Shown here piece after piece: positions 1 through 11,500 of a stretch of 64,000 nucleotides of DNA (positions are counted from its first letter, which is position 1; the number at the start of each line of letters is the position of its first letter). Below the pieces are notes generated by a model. It was not told the DNA's origin and did not search any database. It was given only the letters and a program-made list of their open reading frames with translations. This DNA is from Tetrahymena elliotti 4EA (lineage: Eukaryota; Ciliophora; Oligohymenophorea; Hymenostomatida; Tetrahymenidae): positions 1 to 64,000 of the forward strand of contig JH720344.1 of NCBI GenBank assembly GCA_000231825.2. The letters are read 5' to 3'. A program made the position numbers and the translations under genes.

Positions 1-1293
1 AATAGCCAATATAATCGAGTAAATATGTTTTATTTTTAATTTATTTTTATTTTTAAAAATAATCTTAAATATAAATTCCCTCTATTTTTTTTTAATTTTT
101 AGATTATCAATTCTTTAAAAAAACTTTAATCAAAATAGGGGTATGTTCAAAATAATTGAAACACAAGAATTTATTTTAAAAATATTAAGCATTTAACTGT
201 TCAAATAAGGTTGAAGAAGATTTTATTTTAGCTAATTTTTTAGCTTCAGTAACATAATTTTATTCAAATTTTATGTTTTTTTGCGATCTAGTTGAAATAA
301 ATACTTTAAAATGTATGTATAATTAATTAAATAATTCTTTCTCAAAATATAAAAATATATAAGCTTAACTCGCAATAAATTACACAGGTTGTTTGTTGTA
401 AGTAGCCTTTACATTAGTAAGATTTGAATATTGATAAATAATACAATTATCTTAATTATATAAATAGGAGTGTTCAGAAAAGATGAAATAATCAAGATAC
501 CCATATTGTAAATTTGACATTAATTTTAGACGATTAAGCAACACTATTGATTATTAATGAGCTTATATCAATTAAATTGATAAAAAGTATTTATAATAAA
601 ATGTATTGTAACTAAATAATCTTAGAAATTTAATTAATATTTTTAATCATAAAGATAAAAATTTTATATAAAACAATTGTAAAATAAATGAATACAATTT
701 TATGATCGAACAGAGTAGTACATAAAACAGAAATTCTTAAATCAAATTTAATTTTTTGATTACTTTTTATTTTTAAATATTTCAAATGTTTGAATTAAAA
801 ATTTTTGGTGCTGCATTTTACTCTCTCAAATCAACTCATAATTTTTTAAAAAGATATTAAGTTATTCAAAACTGTCTTCTAATATTTAAATTTATGTGTA
901 AAAATTTCAATACTTTTTTAGGATTTAAGTCTAGTAACAATTATTTTTATCATTTCTTCAAATTTTAGATTTTACTATTCTTATTATATTTGAGCAGTTT
1001 TCATTATTCGGATTAATCCAGAGACATTTCTACCATGATTTGATGGACTCATCCAGCATTCCTTTTTTGTAATAAGTATTTCCTAAACAAAAGTGATAAA
1101 TATCTTTAAACATTTCTAATAGCAATTGATACACTCACTACTCCAGCTTTCGTTTTAAGCATTTTATTTAGGATTGATCTCTAAGCACTTCTAATAGGAA
1201 TTGATGGCCTCATTAATTAGTTTTAATTATTCCTTTATATATCCTAACTAAAACAAGTTAATTTCATTATTTGGTTCAATTTGAGTACATATA
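1..1293. other. AT-rich non-coding region with degenerate direct repeats
   Basis: No reading frame under the ciliate code looks protein-like here. The only structure I see is the repeat group at about 1022-1260, listed separately. It lies downstream of the broken kinase copy, so it may include its former 3' flank. Confidence 0.5.
1022..1262. repeat. Three degenerate direct repeats of about 75-90 bp
   Basis: Three units begin with variants of CATTTCTAATAGCAATTGAT (near 1022, 1110 and 1185) followed by a CTCAT/CTCACT segment. Similarity is concentrated in the first 35 bases of each unit and fades after that. The period is uneven, which suggests an old tandem duplication. I see no coding role. 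Confidence 0.4.
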
Positions 1294-2198
1294 TCAATTA
1301 GCATTCCATATTTATTACTTAAGATTTTCAAGTTAATCAATCAGCTCTAAAACAGTAGATCTTTAATTTGAATTTAATGATAGAATTTATGAAAGAATTT
1401 AATTTAAAGATTAATCTAAATTAGGGATATTTTTGTAACCATATGTCTTAAGTTCAAAACAACGATTAAAAGAAGTTCCAGCTAAGATATAGAAACATAT
1501 TCCAAATACTCAAACATCTTTATTAAAATCCTAAATGCATTCTTTTTTGTTTTAGCTTATCTTTATTTCCAATTACTTTTTAAACTCAGGTGAATAATTA
1601 AATAGAGTATCCTATTGTATTGAACTAAGATTAAGGGAAGAATTAAGCTCTTCTTAAATTTATTTAGCTGAACCGAAATCGTACAGTTTTATTTGATTGA
1701 GACTGTCCACAAAAATATTTCTTAACTAGATATCTCTCAACATTTGCTATTACTAGTGAAGATAATTGATAGCAGATAATGACTAACAATCTAAACTGAT
1801 GAATTGATGCTTTGATATAGTGGCTGAGCATTTAGTGAACTCTTCAATGAGTTGTTAGAGATTTTTTTCACACTTTTCTAAAACAATAAAGTAATTAAAT
1901 TCAATTTAAAATTCATCTACATATTTAACTATATTGGGGTGATTGACATTCTTTAAAAATAGGCTTGCTTCTTTGCTTCTTGTAATTTTTATTCTGATAC
2001 TGAGACAAATCCATCTAAGATAGATATGATTTAGATTGTATAGTGTTACTTTGAAATGAGGTGTTCTGCTATAGTAACTTAAGTAAAAGATCCTTTTTCT
2101 TGGTTTATATTGATTACTTAGAGTTACCTATTTTGCTTTAGTTGTTCTTCTATTTTTTAAAGCTTTATTAAAGATTATGATTCTAGATCTTGCTACAT
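1294..2198 (-). pseudogene. Broken protein kinase copy
   Basis: Read from an ATG at 2198, the frame gives a charged leader, then a glycine-loop-like KGSF and a beta-strand that ends in TIQII, where the VAIK lysine should be; the codon is TAA (Gln) at 2031-2033. The frame is then broken by a perfect 8-bp tandem duplication (1966-1973 and 1974-1981). Removing one copy in thought restores a normal N-lobe leading to HPNIVKY. Downstream are a catalytic loop LRDIQLRN, a DFG (LYDFGSAK), and a C-lobe end QRSTVLELI before TGA at 1294-1296. The DVW position of subdomain IX is DV-TGA (1510-1512). Three independent lesions make a pseudogene more likely than a sequencing error. The subfamily cannot be named; such kinases are numerous in ciliates. 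Confidence 0.7.
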
Positions 2199-2510
2199 TT
2201 TGATTATGTGCTATTAGAATATTAAATACCTATCTTTCTTTCTACTTATTAATTAATATATGTTTTAATATTTTTAGAATTAAATGAAAATTGATCACTT
2301 TATGATATTTAATAATCAATTCAGAGATATTTATTTAGTTTTTTGAAGTAAAATGAACTATTTTTAAGTACAAAAAAATATCTTAATTTCAAATAATAGT
2401 TTATCTAAAACTATTTGAATTAAGTTTTGTTCATTTATTTAACTGACTGCTTATTATAAATAATAAATTTAAGAAGTATATTTTTGAGTATTATTATTTT
2501 TTTTACAAAT
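2199..2510. other. AT-rich intergenic stretch
   Basis: This separates the kinase copy (minus) from a coding-like fragment (plus). I see nothing beyond AT-rich sequence; it may carry the former divergent promoters. Confidence 0.4.
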
Positions 2511-2963
2511 ATGAGTGAGGAGGAAAGTTTATTTAAGAGGGTACCTGAAAAAGTATTGCATCAAATATATTTAACTTCAAATTTGGTTTATTAATTTCTG
2601 TTAATCTAAAAAATATTTCAGTAAAAACAAATACTATTTAAATACTAAATATCAGAGATGGGGACAAAGTTTTAAGCAAAGCTGATTTAGTGAAAAAGTT
2701 GCAAAGGAGAGCATTCATCTCTGGCAAATTGAGTTTTAATAGGATTCGCAAACTTAAAACTCCTGTGAAAGCAGTTTTATTATTTTAGGCAAAAGTTAGA
2801 GAAGATAAAACAATAAAAAATGGATAGCGAAACGGTGAAGTATAAGGCTTGATTTTAATTTTGTTACACTTGATATCTAGCTTCAAAAAAGGTTTCAAAT
2901 TAATAGAAATTATGTTGATTAAATAGAGGAGACATTAATCACATATAATAGTTAGAAAATATT
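2511..2963 (+). pseudogene. Unassigned coding-like fragment, probably decayed
   Basis: An ATG at 2511 opens a frame (MSEEESLFKRVPEKVLHQIY...) that ends at TGA 2691-2693. A second frame, two bases off, overlaps its end and reads protein-like as DGDKVLSKADLVKKLQRRAF and on to EDKTIKNG before TGA near 2961. I could not find a GT..AG intron that joins the two frames in phase. This is either two parts of a gene broken by a small indel or a gene with an intron I misplaced. No family was recognised. Confidence 0.3.
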
Positions 2964-3849
2964 TTTGAGGGTGGAGAGTGAGCTAAATCTTTTGAAAAAA
3001 CGAATGAAAATTAATTTTAGATGAAATTTAATAAGAAACACAAAAATATGTAATCACAAAAAAAATATATATTAAACACATTGGTTTCCTTATGAGGTCA
3101 TATATTTTCTATTCTCAATCTCATTGAATTATAAGAGTTTTCGATAGTTTTTTAAACAAAAGAATATTTCATCTAATTTTAAATGATAAAAATTTGAATT
3201 TTTTTTGAATGATTAAAATAATGTTCAAAATATTTTTTTTGAAAGAGCAATACTTTTGACATAGTAGCTGAGCTGTCAATTTTTATAAAAGTATATTTTA
3301 TTATAAAAAAATATGTCTAGTTTATTAATATATGTGAGATACCAAAGACAATCATTCTTCTTTTAACAAATGGTCAGTGTAATTGAATCAAAATGGTACC
3401 CTAAATATTAATTTTATTAAAAAGTAATAATAATCTTAAAATCTATTTTATTATAATTGGTTTTTTTAAGAAAATAAAGAAATATATTCATTCAACTAAA
3501 ATTTGATGTAAATTTCTCCAACAAACTACTTTAAAGGAAAATTTATTTCACTAATTTACTAACAATAACATTGATTTTAAGTAGATTTTATATTTGTTTA
3601 TTTATTTATTTTTGTGATGATTTATTTAAATTAGAATTTTTTATTGAGTTTAAAATAATTAGCAAAGTCAAATTTTAGTATTCTTTAGTAAAATTATTCT
3701 TAAACCAAAAAATTGTATACATTAGCTTAGGAAAATCTTCGCAAACTCAAAAAATATTACTTTTTCCCCCATCTCTGCTAAATATTATTATTCATTGATT
3801 TGATTTTAGAGGAATTATTTAATGACTTAAATTTATTTTTTTTTAAGAA
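2964..3849. other. AT-rich region, no gene seen
   Basis: No sustained ciliate-code frame is visible on either strand. A G-rich patch (GGGGGAAAAA on the minus strand near 3757-3766) stands out in base composition but matches no signal I can name. Confidence 0.4.
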
Positions 3850-4070
3850 TCTATGATGATTTTCCTTTACAACTTTTCTTTGGTTATTCAAATATCCTAT
3901 CTTCTTCAGTATATCTCAAACTATTTCTTAGTTGATAGGAAAACCAATATCTTTGATCTCTATTGCAATTTGGTCAATTATTATTTTTTGATATGATATT
4001 TTTTACCAAATAAGGAGCATCATACTCATCTGAATATTCTTTTGATTGTCCTCAAAATATATTAAAAAGA
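3850..4070 (-). mobile_element. Decayed remnant resembling a Tc1/mariner (IS630-type) transposase HTH
   Basis: On the minus strand one frame gives SKEYSDEYDAPYLVKNIIS. After a frame change it continues TIDQIAIEIKDIGFPINQ, then EIV-TGA-DILKKIGYLNNQRK. The pattern of a helix-turn-helix followed by tV.diLkk.GY is typical of the N-terminal DNA-binding part of Tc1/mariner and IS630 transposases. The TGA at 3916-3918 sits where that family often has tryptophan. No DDE catalytic part or terminal repeats are visible. This is inference from motif spacing only. Confidence 0.4.
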
Positions 4071-5682
4071 TCAATTTATATCTTTCATATTTTAAAAAAA
4101 TGATTGATAGTTTTAACCAGTGATTGACCGTACTCACAAATTATTTGATTGGGAACATTTTTATTATGCTAACTTTCAATATTTTTTGTACTTGAATATT
4201 TTAAATTCATGAGCTTTTATTATATTTAGTTCACTAAATTAGTGAAAAAAAATTTTGAAGTTCGTAAAGGCGAAGTTAACATAGACTAAATTTATGGCCT
4301 TTATTTTAAATTATTTTAATGGAGAAAGAAATATAGTTTTTAAAATATGCTTTTTAAGAAGAGATATATAAAATTCAAATAAATTATTATTTTGGAGAAT
4401 TGAATCTCTTTTATAATTTCTACATGATTAATTTATTAATATTTCTCATTTTGTTTTAAGAACATTAATTTTCTGATGAAAAATTTATGAAAAATTTAGA
4501 AGAACATACTATTAATCACCCTCTTTAAAAAACTTTTGAATATTATAAAATAAAAATAAAATTGTGATGTTACAATTGTTTTGACAAGACCTGTTTATTT
4601 ATATTAAAAATAGAATAAAACAATTTTTAGCATATAAACCTTAATTTGTGGAATGAAAAAATAAGTAAACTTTAGCTAAAGTTAGCTGTATATATAATAT
4701 TTTTACCTATTAAAACTTTAGTGAAATATAATTATTGTTTAACATATTTAGATGAAATACCTTTTATCAAAAATTAAAAAATATTAAATTTGAATGGATA
4801 ACAAAGAATAAAAGGATTTATATAAAAAGAGATTTTAAAGAATTTTGAATAGAAAAATAATTGAAAAATAAAAATAGATTGATAAATTGAAAGAGAAAGA
4901 CAATAAATAAATAGAATACGTAAGAATTTACTATTAAATAGGTTGAATTTGATAAAGTAAATAAACAATTAAAAAATAAATAATTGATAAATTTAATTAA
5001 ATTTAGAGTAAATTATTATTGAGCCTATCTTAATCTGATAAACTTAAAATTGGAATAATTAATCACTCATCATTAACTTTTTTTACCAATTAATGATTGA
5101 TTGATTTACAATATAATTTTGATTATTTTTTTATCAATCAAAATGTTGTTTGCTGCTTAGTCTTTTTAATGATTTCTATTTTTAAGTTTTTTTCTATCAA
5201 AATTAGTAATAAATCATATAATTATTTTGATTCACATTCAAGTTAGAATGTAAAAGTATCTTATATAGAATCAATCAATAACGATCAACTCTGAAATATA
5301 TTTCATTCAATTCGAAGATTTGAATTTGATCTATAATTAGGTTTATTTTATTTAATGGCATAATTAATACCATATTATTGGAAAAGTCTTTAAAGCCACG
5401 CGATAAGCATGTCATTATTTTAAAAAATAAGTAATTATTAAGATTAAGTACTCATGTGTTAGGGAGAGAATGAGAGAGTTAGTTAGTAATTTCAAAGGAG
5501 TTAAAGAATTTAAAATAAATAAGCTGACAAAAGAAAAGCAGTGATTTTGTTATTATATTATCATCTAAATTTGGGCTTAAATACAGAAAAAAACATCAAA
5601 AAATTTACATTATTTTGAAAGATAAAAACAAAAGTAAAAGAAGGCCAACAACAATACAAACAAAAAAATTAAAATTTAAAAA
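4071..5682. other. AT-rich intergenic region upstream of the TMEM230-like gene
   Basis: No coding frame that I trust. There are GATT-type simple repeats around 5090-5105 and a purine-rich patch around 5460-5490. The last 100 bases before 5683 are A-rich, as expected of a ciliate 5' leader. Confidence 0.4.
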
Positions 5683-6507
5683 ATGGCTTCTAACACTCAA
5701 TTCATGTAAAAATTTTATGAGCCTAATGATGAAGAAAATCCTATGAGAGATAATAGTCTCCATGTTGTCAAATAAAATAATTCATAAAGAAAGTAATGCT
5801 CTCGTAGCGAGATGTATTAAGTTCCTGAATTTAGCAATGATGTAAGTAAATCTGAAAAGCCTCAAGATATCTCTGAGATAAAAGAAGAGAAGGAGGACTC
5901 AAAGAACAATATGGATAATAATCAACATTTTGATGATATAAACTAACAAAACTAATAATTATAATAGAATTCGAGTATTAAAAAGAGTAATATTCCAAAT
6001 TAACAAAATGAAAATAATATTCACACTACTAAGAATAATTACAGTACAGAATAGCTCAGAAATCTCAAGTAAGAAATGGAACTTCAACCTAAATTAAACA
6101 GTTCACCAGGAAATCAACCTATTCAGTTAAATAAGTTACAAGATATTGACTTCTCTGATCCTAAAAACAGAGAGATCCTTGAAGATTAATTCTTTAATAA
6201 TACTGATAATCCTAAAATGTCCTAAGAATATGAAAAGTAATAGGAGTAAAAAAATGCAATCATCCCTAAAAAATTTCAATACTTATCATTATTTCTAGCT
6301 TTTTCTGGCATAATTTTGATAGTTGTTGGGTTTATAGTAGCCTTCTCAGGTTCTGATACACATTTAATGAAGGGTGGTGCTTTCTGGGTTATAGGAGCTC
6401 TTTGCTGCATCCCAGGAGTCTACTACAGTGTTAAAATATATCGCACAAGAATGGCTAAAAACTTAGAAGAGCGTTTGGAATAAGTGCAAGAAATTCCACG
6501 TTATTGA
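5683..6507 (+). CDS. TMEM230/TMEM134-family membrane protein
   Basis: Single-exon gene of 274 codons, ATG at 5683 and TGA at 6505-6507. Residues 1 to about 195 are hydrophilic and rich in Asn, Gln, Ser and Glu, with many TAA/TAG glutamines. Then come two hydrophobic segments, about 199-221 (YLSLFLAFSGIILIVVGFIV) and 230-252 (GGAFWVIGALCCIPGVYYSV), and a short basic tail. The two-helix hairpin with PG-x-YY near its end is the signature of the eukaryotic TMEM230/134 family (PF05915). In animals TMEM230 acts on endosomal and secretory vesicle traffic; a similar place here is inference. The long low-complexity N-terminus is unlike the short animal proteins. The A-rich leader directly before the ATG supports this start. 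Confidence 0.8.
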
Positions 6508-8529
6508 AAGAAGTAAACTAGTAAATTTGAATAGAACAATTAATAATTAACTATAATTAATCCAAATGGCTAGTCTAACCATATTCTAAATAAATTACAT
6601 TCCTATCTAACAATATATTCATTCATATATCTATAAACTAATATAATAAAATAATACTGAAACCTACTCAACATAAATTGTTTATACAACTTACCTAGCC
6701 TGAGGAATTTAAGTTAAACTGAATTCAGTTATCTCTAAAACCATCCACTTTAAATGCCATGCAAAAAATCAGTGAATTTTCTTGAGAAGAATAATCAAAA
6801 TTGTATTTAGGTTTTAAAGTAAAAATCTTTAAAAAATATAAAAACAGCAAGAATTATTACTGATATATTGTAAATCTAATAAAAAAGAATAGAGCAAAAG
6901 CTATTAATTTGTTTCTATGTTTGACCTTTGATTTATGCAAGCAAACAAAAAGACAGACATATATATATAGTTAGTAAATAATCAAATAATAAATAAATAA
7001 ATAATTAAGTAGGTTTAAAAATATAAATTTCAATTTCATAAAATGAAAAATCTTTTAACTGATTGATTGATTGATAGTAATAAATAAATCTGTTAGTTAG
7101 TTAGTTAGTCTAAGAGAATAATTAACCATTAAAACTGATAACTAATTTATTATAAATACTTACAAGTTATAAATTTTATAAACTGTTTATTTTATTTATT
7201 TAATTAAGCATTTAAATTATTTTTTTCATTTGTATATTTCTCTTTTCAAATTTTTACTCATCCTCAAGTTCTTCTTCTTCTTCTTTATGAATCTCTTTCT
7301 CTCTCTCTCTATCTTTTCTTTTTCTTCAGATAATTAAAAAACCTGAAATCTTTTTTTAGTAATATTTTTCTCTCCCACCTAATAATATTATTAATAAAGA
7401 AAAAATTGTTTGATTTCTTAATTAAAATTATCCTACAAACGCTAATAATATTATTATTTCATTAATCTAACAATTCCTTGGTTATCACTCAATCCCCAGT
7501 AAGGAAAATTCATTGTAAAACTATAATTTTGAATTTTTCTTAAGTATCATTTTAAGATCTGGACGAAACTCACTACCAAATTTATTAAAAAGTTCAAAAA
7601 AAATACAAACAAAAAAATTGCGTTGATCTTTAATAATATTTTTTATTTATTTTTAATAATCATTTATTTAGTAATAAATAAAATAATGCATTAATTATAT
7701 AAATCTCCAATTTAGAATTGTAAATTATAAAAACAAAATTTACTCGAAAAATTTTTATTAAAATGAAAAAAAAAACAAATTAATATAAATTATTCCTTCA
7801 TTAATATAACTTTTATTATTCATTTTTAATTAAAAGGTAAAAAATCTTAGGTATGAAAATTATCTTTGAATTCAGATAATAAATATATTTGATAGATTTA
7901 TCTCTTTTTTCTTGAAGATAATTAAATTATAAATTTTTTTATTTTTTATTTCAGATATTATTTTTTTATCTAAATATTCGACAAAAATATTTAAAATAAT
8001 TTTGTTTATTTTAAAAAAAACAAATTAATTTCTATAAAAAAATAATAACAATATTTTTTTGATAAAGATCAATAATAATTAATTGTGTGAAAGAATTTTG
8101 TAATTATTTATAAAAATAATAAAATGAAATATTTTTTTTAGAAAAGGTAATTTTTAATTAAAATATTTGGTTAATTTAACCTAAATTTCCTTTTTAATTA
8201 ATTTTTTTATTTTTGAATTTTGACATGCTAAAAATCCATTTATTCTTTCTCTAAAAAATTCTTCAAAAATAAAATAAAAATTAAATTAAAGTACCAACTT
8301 ATTTATTTATGATATTATTAAAAATGATTATCAAATTTTAACTTTAAAATAATCCATTAATTAAAACACAATTTTAGTATGTTTTAATTTGTCAAAAAAT
8401 GCTTGTTTTTTATGTAAAAATAAATTAATAGTCTTTGAATTAAGTTATTGAGTAAAAATATAAAGTTTGAAAATTGATAAAGAACTAAAAATTTGTTTGG
8501 TTAATATATGATTAGATAGATGCTTTGAA
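6508..8529. other. Intergenic region with simple repeats
   Basis: About 2 kb between the TMEM230-like gene and the 3' end of the K+ channel gene. It holds GATT and TTAG microsatellites near 7060-7110 and a CT-rich tract at 7258-7330. On the minus strand the CT-rich tract reads as a charged K/E/R stretch (RKRKDREREKEIHKEEEEEL), but with no start or continuation I can support, so no gene is called. Confidence 0.4.
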
Positions 8530-11500
8530 TCATCTTTTATGGACACTTTTTTTATTGTTCTGGTGAGAAAATTTTTTATTTTTAAAGTCTACTTGCTCAT
8601 GGACTAGTGATAGAACGCCATTGATTTCTTTTAAGGGTTTAGAGGATGTAATATAATTTAATATTACGTCCATATTGTAATCAGTAAAGTAATTTTTAGT
8701 TATGAGCATTTAATCTAAATCTAGAGAGAATAGTTGTCTTTACTGATTGAAGATAGTAGATTCTAAGTAGTTATTTGAATTAGCACCGCTGTCTTCTACC
8801 ATGCTTTCTATTTATTCTTGTATGTTTTAAAGATTAGAGATGTAAATCATTTTTTGACTGACATTTTAAGTTGTGAGCTAAGGACCAACAATAACTCTTT
8901 TTTAATAATAAATTATATTAATATAAAAACAAAAAATTATTGATAAAATACTATTCATGGATTTGATCTTATGCTTTCATTAAAGAAAAATCATTATTTT
9001 TGATATTTCCTTGATATTAATTGTTTAGATTAAATTCATAAACGTTTGGAGGAATGTTTTCTTCAACTTGTAAGACAATTATATCATTCTTAGATACAAT
9101 TGGATTCTGCTTTTGTTCTTATTATGCAAATATGTTTTGTCTAGAAGTGGGAGTAAAATTATTAGAAATTCTTGATATATTATAAAGAGAAGAAATAGGA
9201 CTCTCTCCTCTGAAAATTTCATCATTTATATCTTCAAATTTTTTTATAATTTTTGTTTTGTAGTGCTGAGAATTTGGGATGTTATTTGCATTATTGACGT
9301 TAATTCCATGATTTAAGTCTGACTATATCTTTTCAGGGTAGAGCTAAGCTATTGTACTTCTCTTTTGGCTTGGAAGACTTTGCATTGATTCTTCTTAAAT
9401 AACTCCTTGTATTGGCTACTGCTATTGTCTCAAAACCAAGTTAGAATTATTTTTAAATTGGCTTTCAGGAGCAGGAGATTTATTAGATTCTGGATTTTAA
9501 ACATTTTTAAGAGACTAGATTGAGAATGACCTATCTTTAGCAACTGCAGATATATTAGGAGAAGCACCATTTAATTTATTGCTATTATTTTTGTGAGTTT
9601 CTGATGAAACCATACAATTTGCATATTTGCTTTGATTTAATTAGATCTAATTATCAGATGTAACTAAAAACGATTATGAATTAGCTGCTTAGTTTGTATT
9701 ATTGATATTATTACTTGTTGGAATATTTTTAAAGGAAGTCAAATAAGTTTAATTGCTGATTATTTTATATTGTAAATACGAAGAATAATAAAATTTAATT
9801 AAAGATTTGTTATTGCTTAAGAATCTCTGTTGAATAATTTGCATTTTATTGAATGATTTAAGTTAATTTATGTTTTTGAGTGATTTTCTTTCAAAACTAT
9901 TTCTCGTTACTTGCTTTTCTTTTTCTTAAGAGACCAAAAGTTTTTTATTCATAACAAAGTGACACTTATCACATTCAGAAATATCATGAGCAGATGATGA
10001 GCAAGATAAGCATAATTAACTCAAACTTTCTCTAAAATGAATAGTGCTGAACTTTTATTGCAACTCAGTGTTATTTTCAAATAAAATTCTATCTTTTATC
10101 TCACAAAATTTCTAATAATCTGATTCAGAAGATTTCTATAACATTTTGATAAATGCTTCTCTAGAAATTCTAAGTAATCTTACTTTATCATGAGCTTTAT
10201 AAATATATCTTTTTCTCATGCCAGTGAAAAATGATGAATATCCAATCAATGAGTTTTTTATAAGTTTAGGAAAATTTTGAGACTCAAATATTTAATCAGA
10301 AAGGCTATCATTTTGTAAATAAAGAGAAACTTAACCCTCTAAAATGATGTACATACAAATATCTTTATCATTATATTCATCATAAATAATTTCTTAATCA
10401 TTTCTAAAGACTTCTTCAACAATCTTGCAGCATTTCTATAAAATGGGCTTTGAAAAGAGAGAATTGAGTGTGTCTTATTTAGTAAGTTAATTAAAATAAT
10501 GCATGCGAAAATACTTCTAAAGATGTTTTTAAAGACTCTATGAATATTATTTATAAACCTAAATATTTTATTCATCTTCATCTTTCTCTTTTTTTACTTT
10601 TATCAAATTGAATAGCTCTATTTTCTACAAAAATCCCATATTATCTTCTCCAAAATATTTGCTCATAGCTGTAAATTCTTTAAAGTAACTTTTGGTGAAA
10701 TTTCTATCATAAAAAACTTTTATTTAAACAAAATCAAAAATCAAAAAATTTTAAAAAAATTTTATTTTTGTTTGAAAATTTATGAAATGGTAAAAAAATA
10801 ATTCTTACTTTAATCGAAAAGGTAGAAAATCCATAAGCAAAAAGCAAATTGTTGAGAAAAAAAGAAATAAATCTCATATTCTGTTTGAGGTAAGTAAGTT
10901 ATTTAGTGAAACAGCTAAAGATAGCATGATTATAAAGAATATATATAAATTATCAATGCATTTTATTCATCAATTTATCTAGCTGAGTTCAGCCAAGAAT
11001 AATTATTGCTGTCTTTACAGTAAAATCCTATTATCTATTTTTATTGTTTAGTAAAATTGTAAATATATTTTTTAAAAGAAGAAATAATAAACGCATTATT
11101 TGAATTACTGTTAATTACTTTTAGATATCTCATTTTGAATGGTTGTTACAAATAAAAATTAATAGAAATAACTTAAAATGTTTATGAAAATCAATCACAG
11201 TATTTATTTTTATTCAAAAAATGGAATTGCTAAATAAAGGGATGCAACCACCACTTATTATTTAATTTATAAAATTGAATATCATATAAATATCTCCATT
11301 ATTTTTTTAGTGGGAAATCTCATTTTGATTTTTTTTTGGGGATATCTCAAAATGAATGGATAATACTGGGGAAATCTAAAAGTAATTGACAGTAGTAAAA
11401 ATTCTTATTTATTCAAAGGATTTTGATTAATTATTTAAAATAAGAAATTACATAATAAATGAGAGTGAAGGTATGGAGCAGGAATGATATTTGTGCAAGA

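Noticed and set aside
3757..3766. TTTTTCCCCC, suggestive of the A5G5 tracts that flank a known Tetrahymena deletion element
   Set aside because: The order is reversed relative to A5G5 on either strand, and no second copy frames a candidate deleted segment.
4774..4968. 64-codon Phe/Ile-rich ORF on the minus strand
   Set aside because: AT-rich sequence yields such frames by chance; no motif, signal or conserved neighbour supports it.
7258..7330. CT-rich tract that encodes a charged K/E/R peptide on the minus strand
   Set aside because: No start, no splice-consistent extension and a TGA close upstream; most likely a simple-sequence tract.
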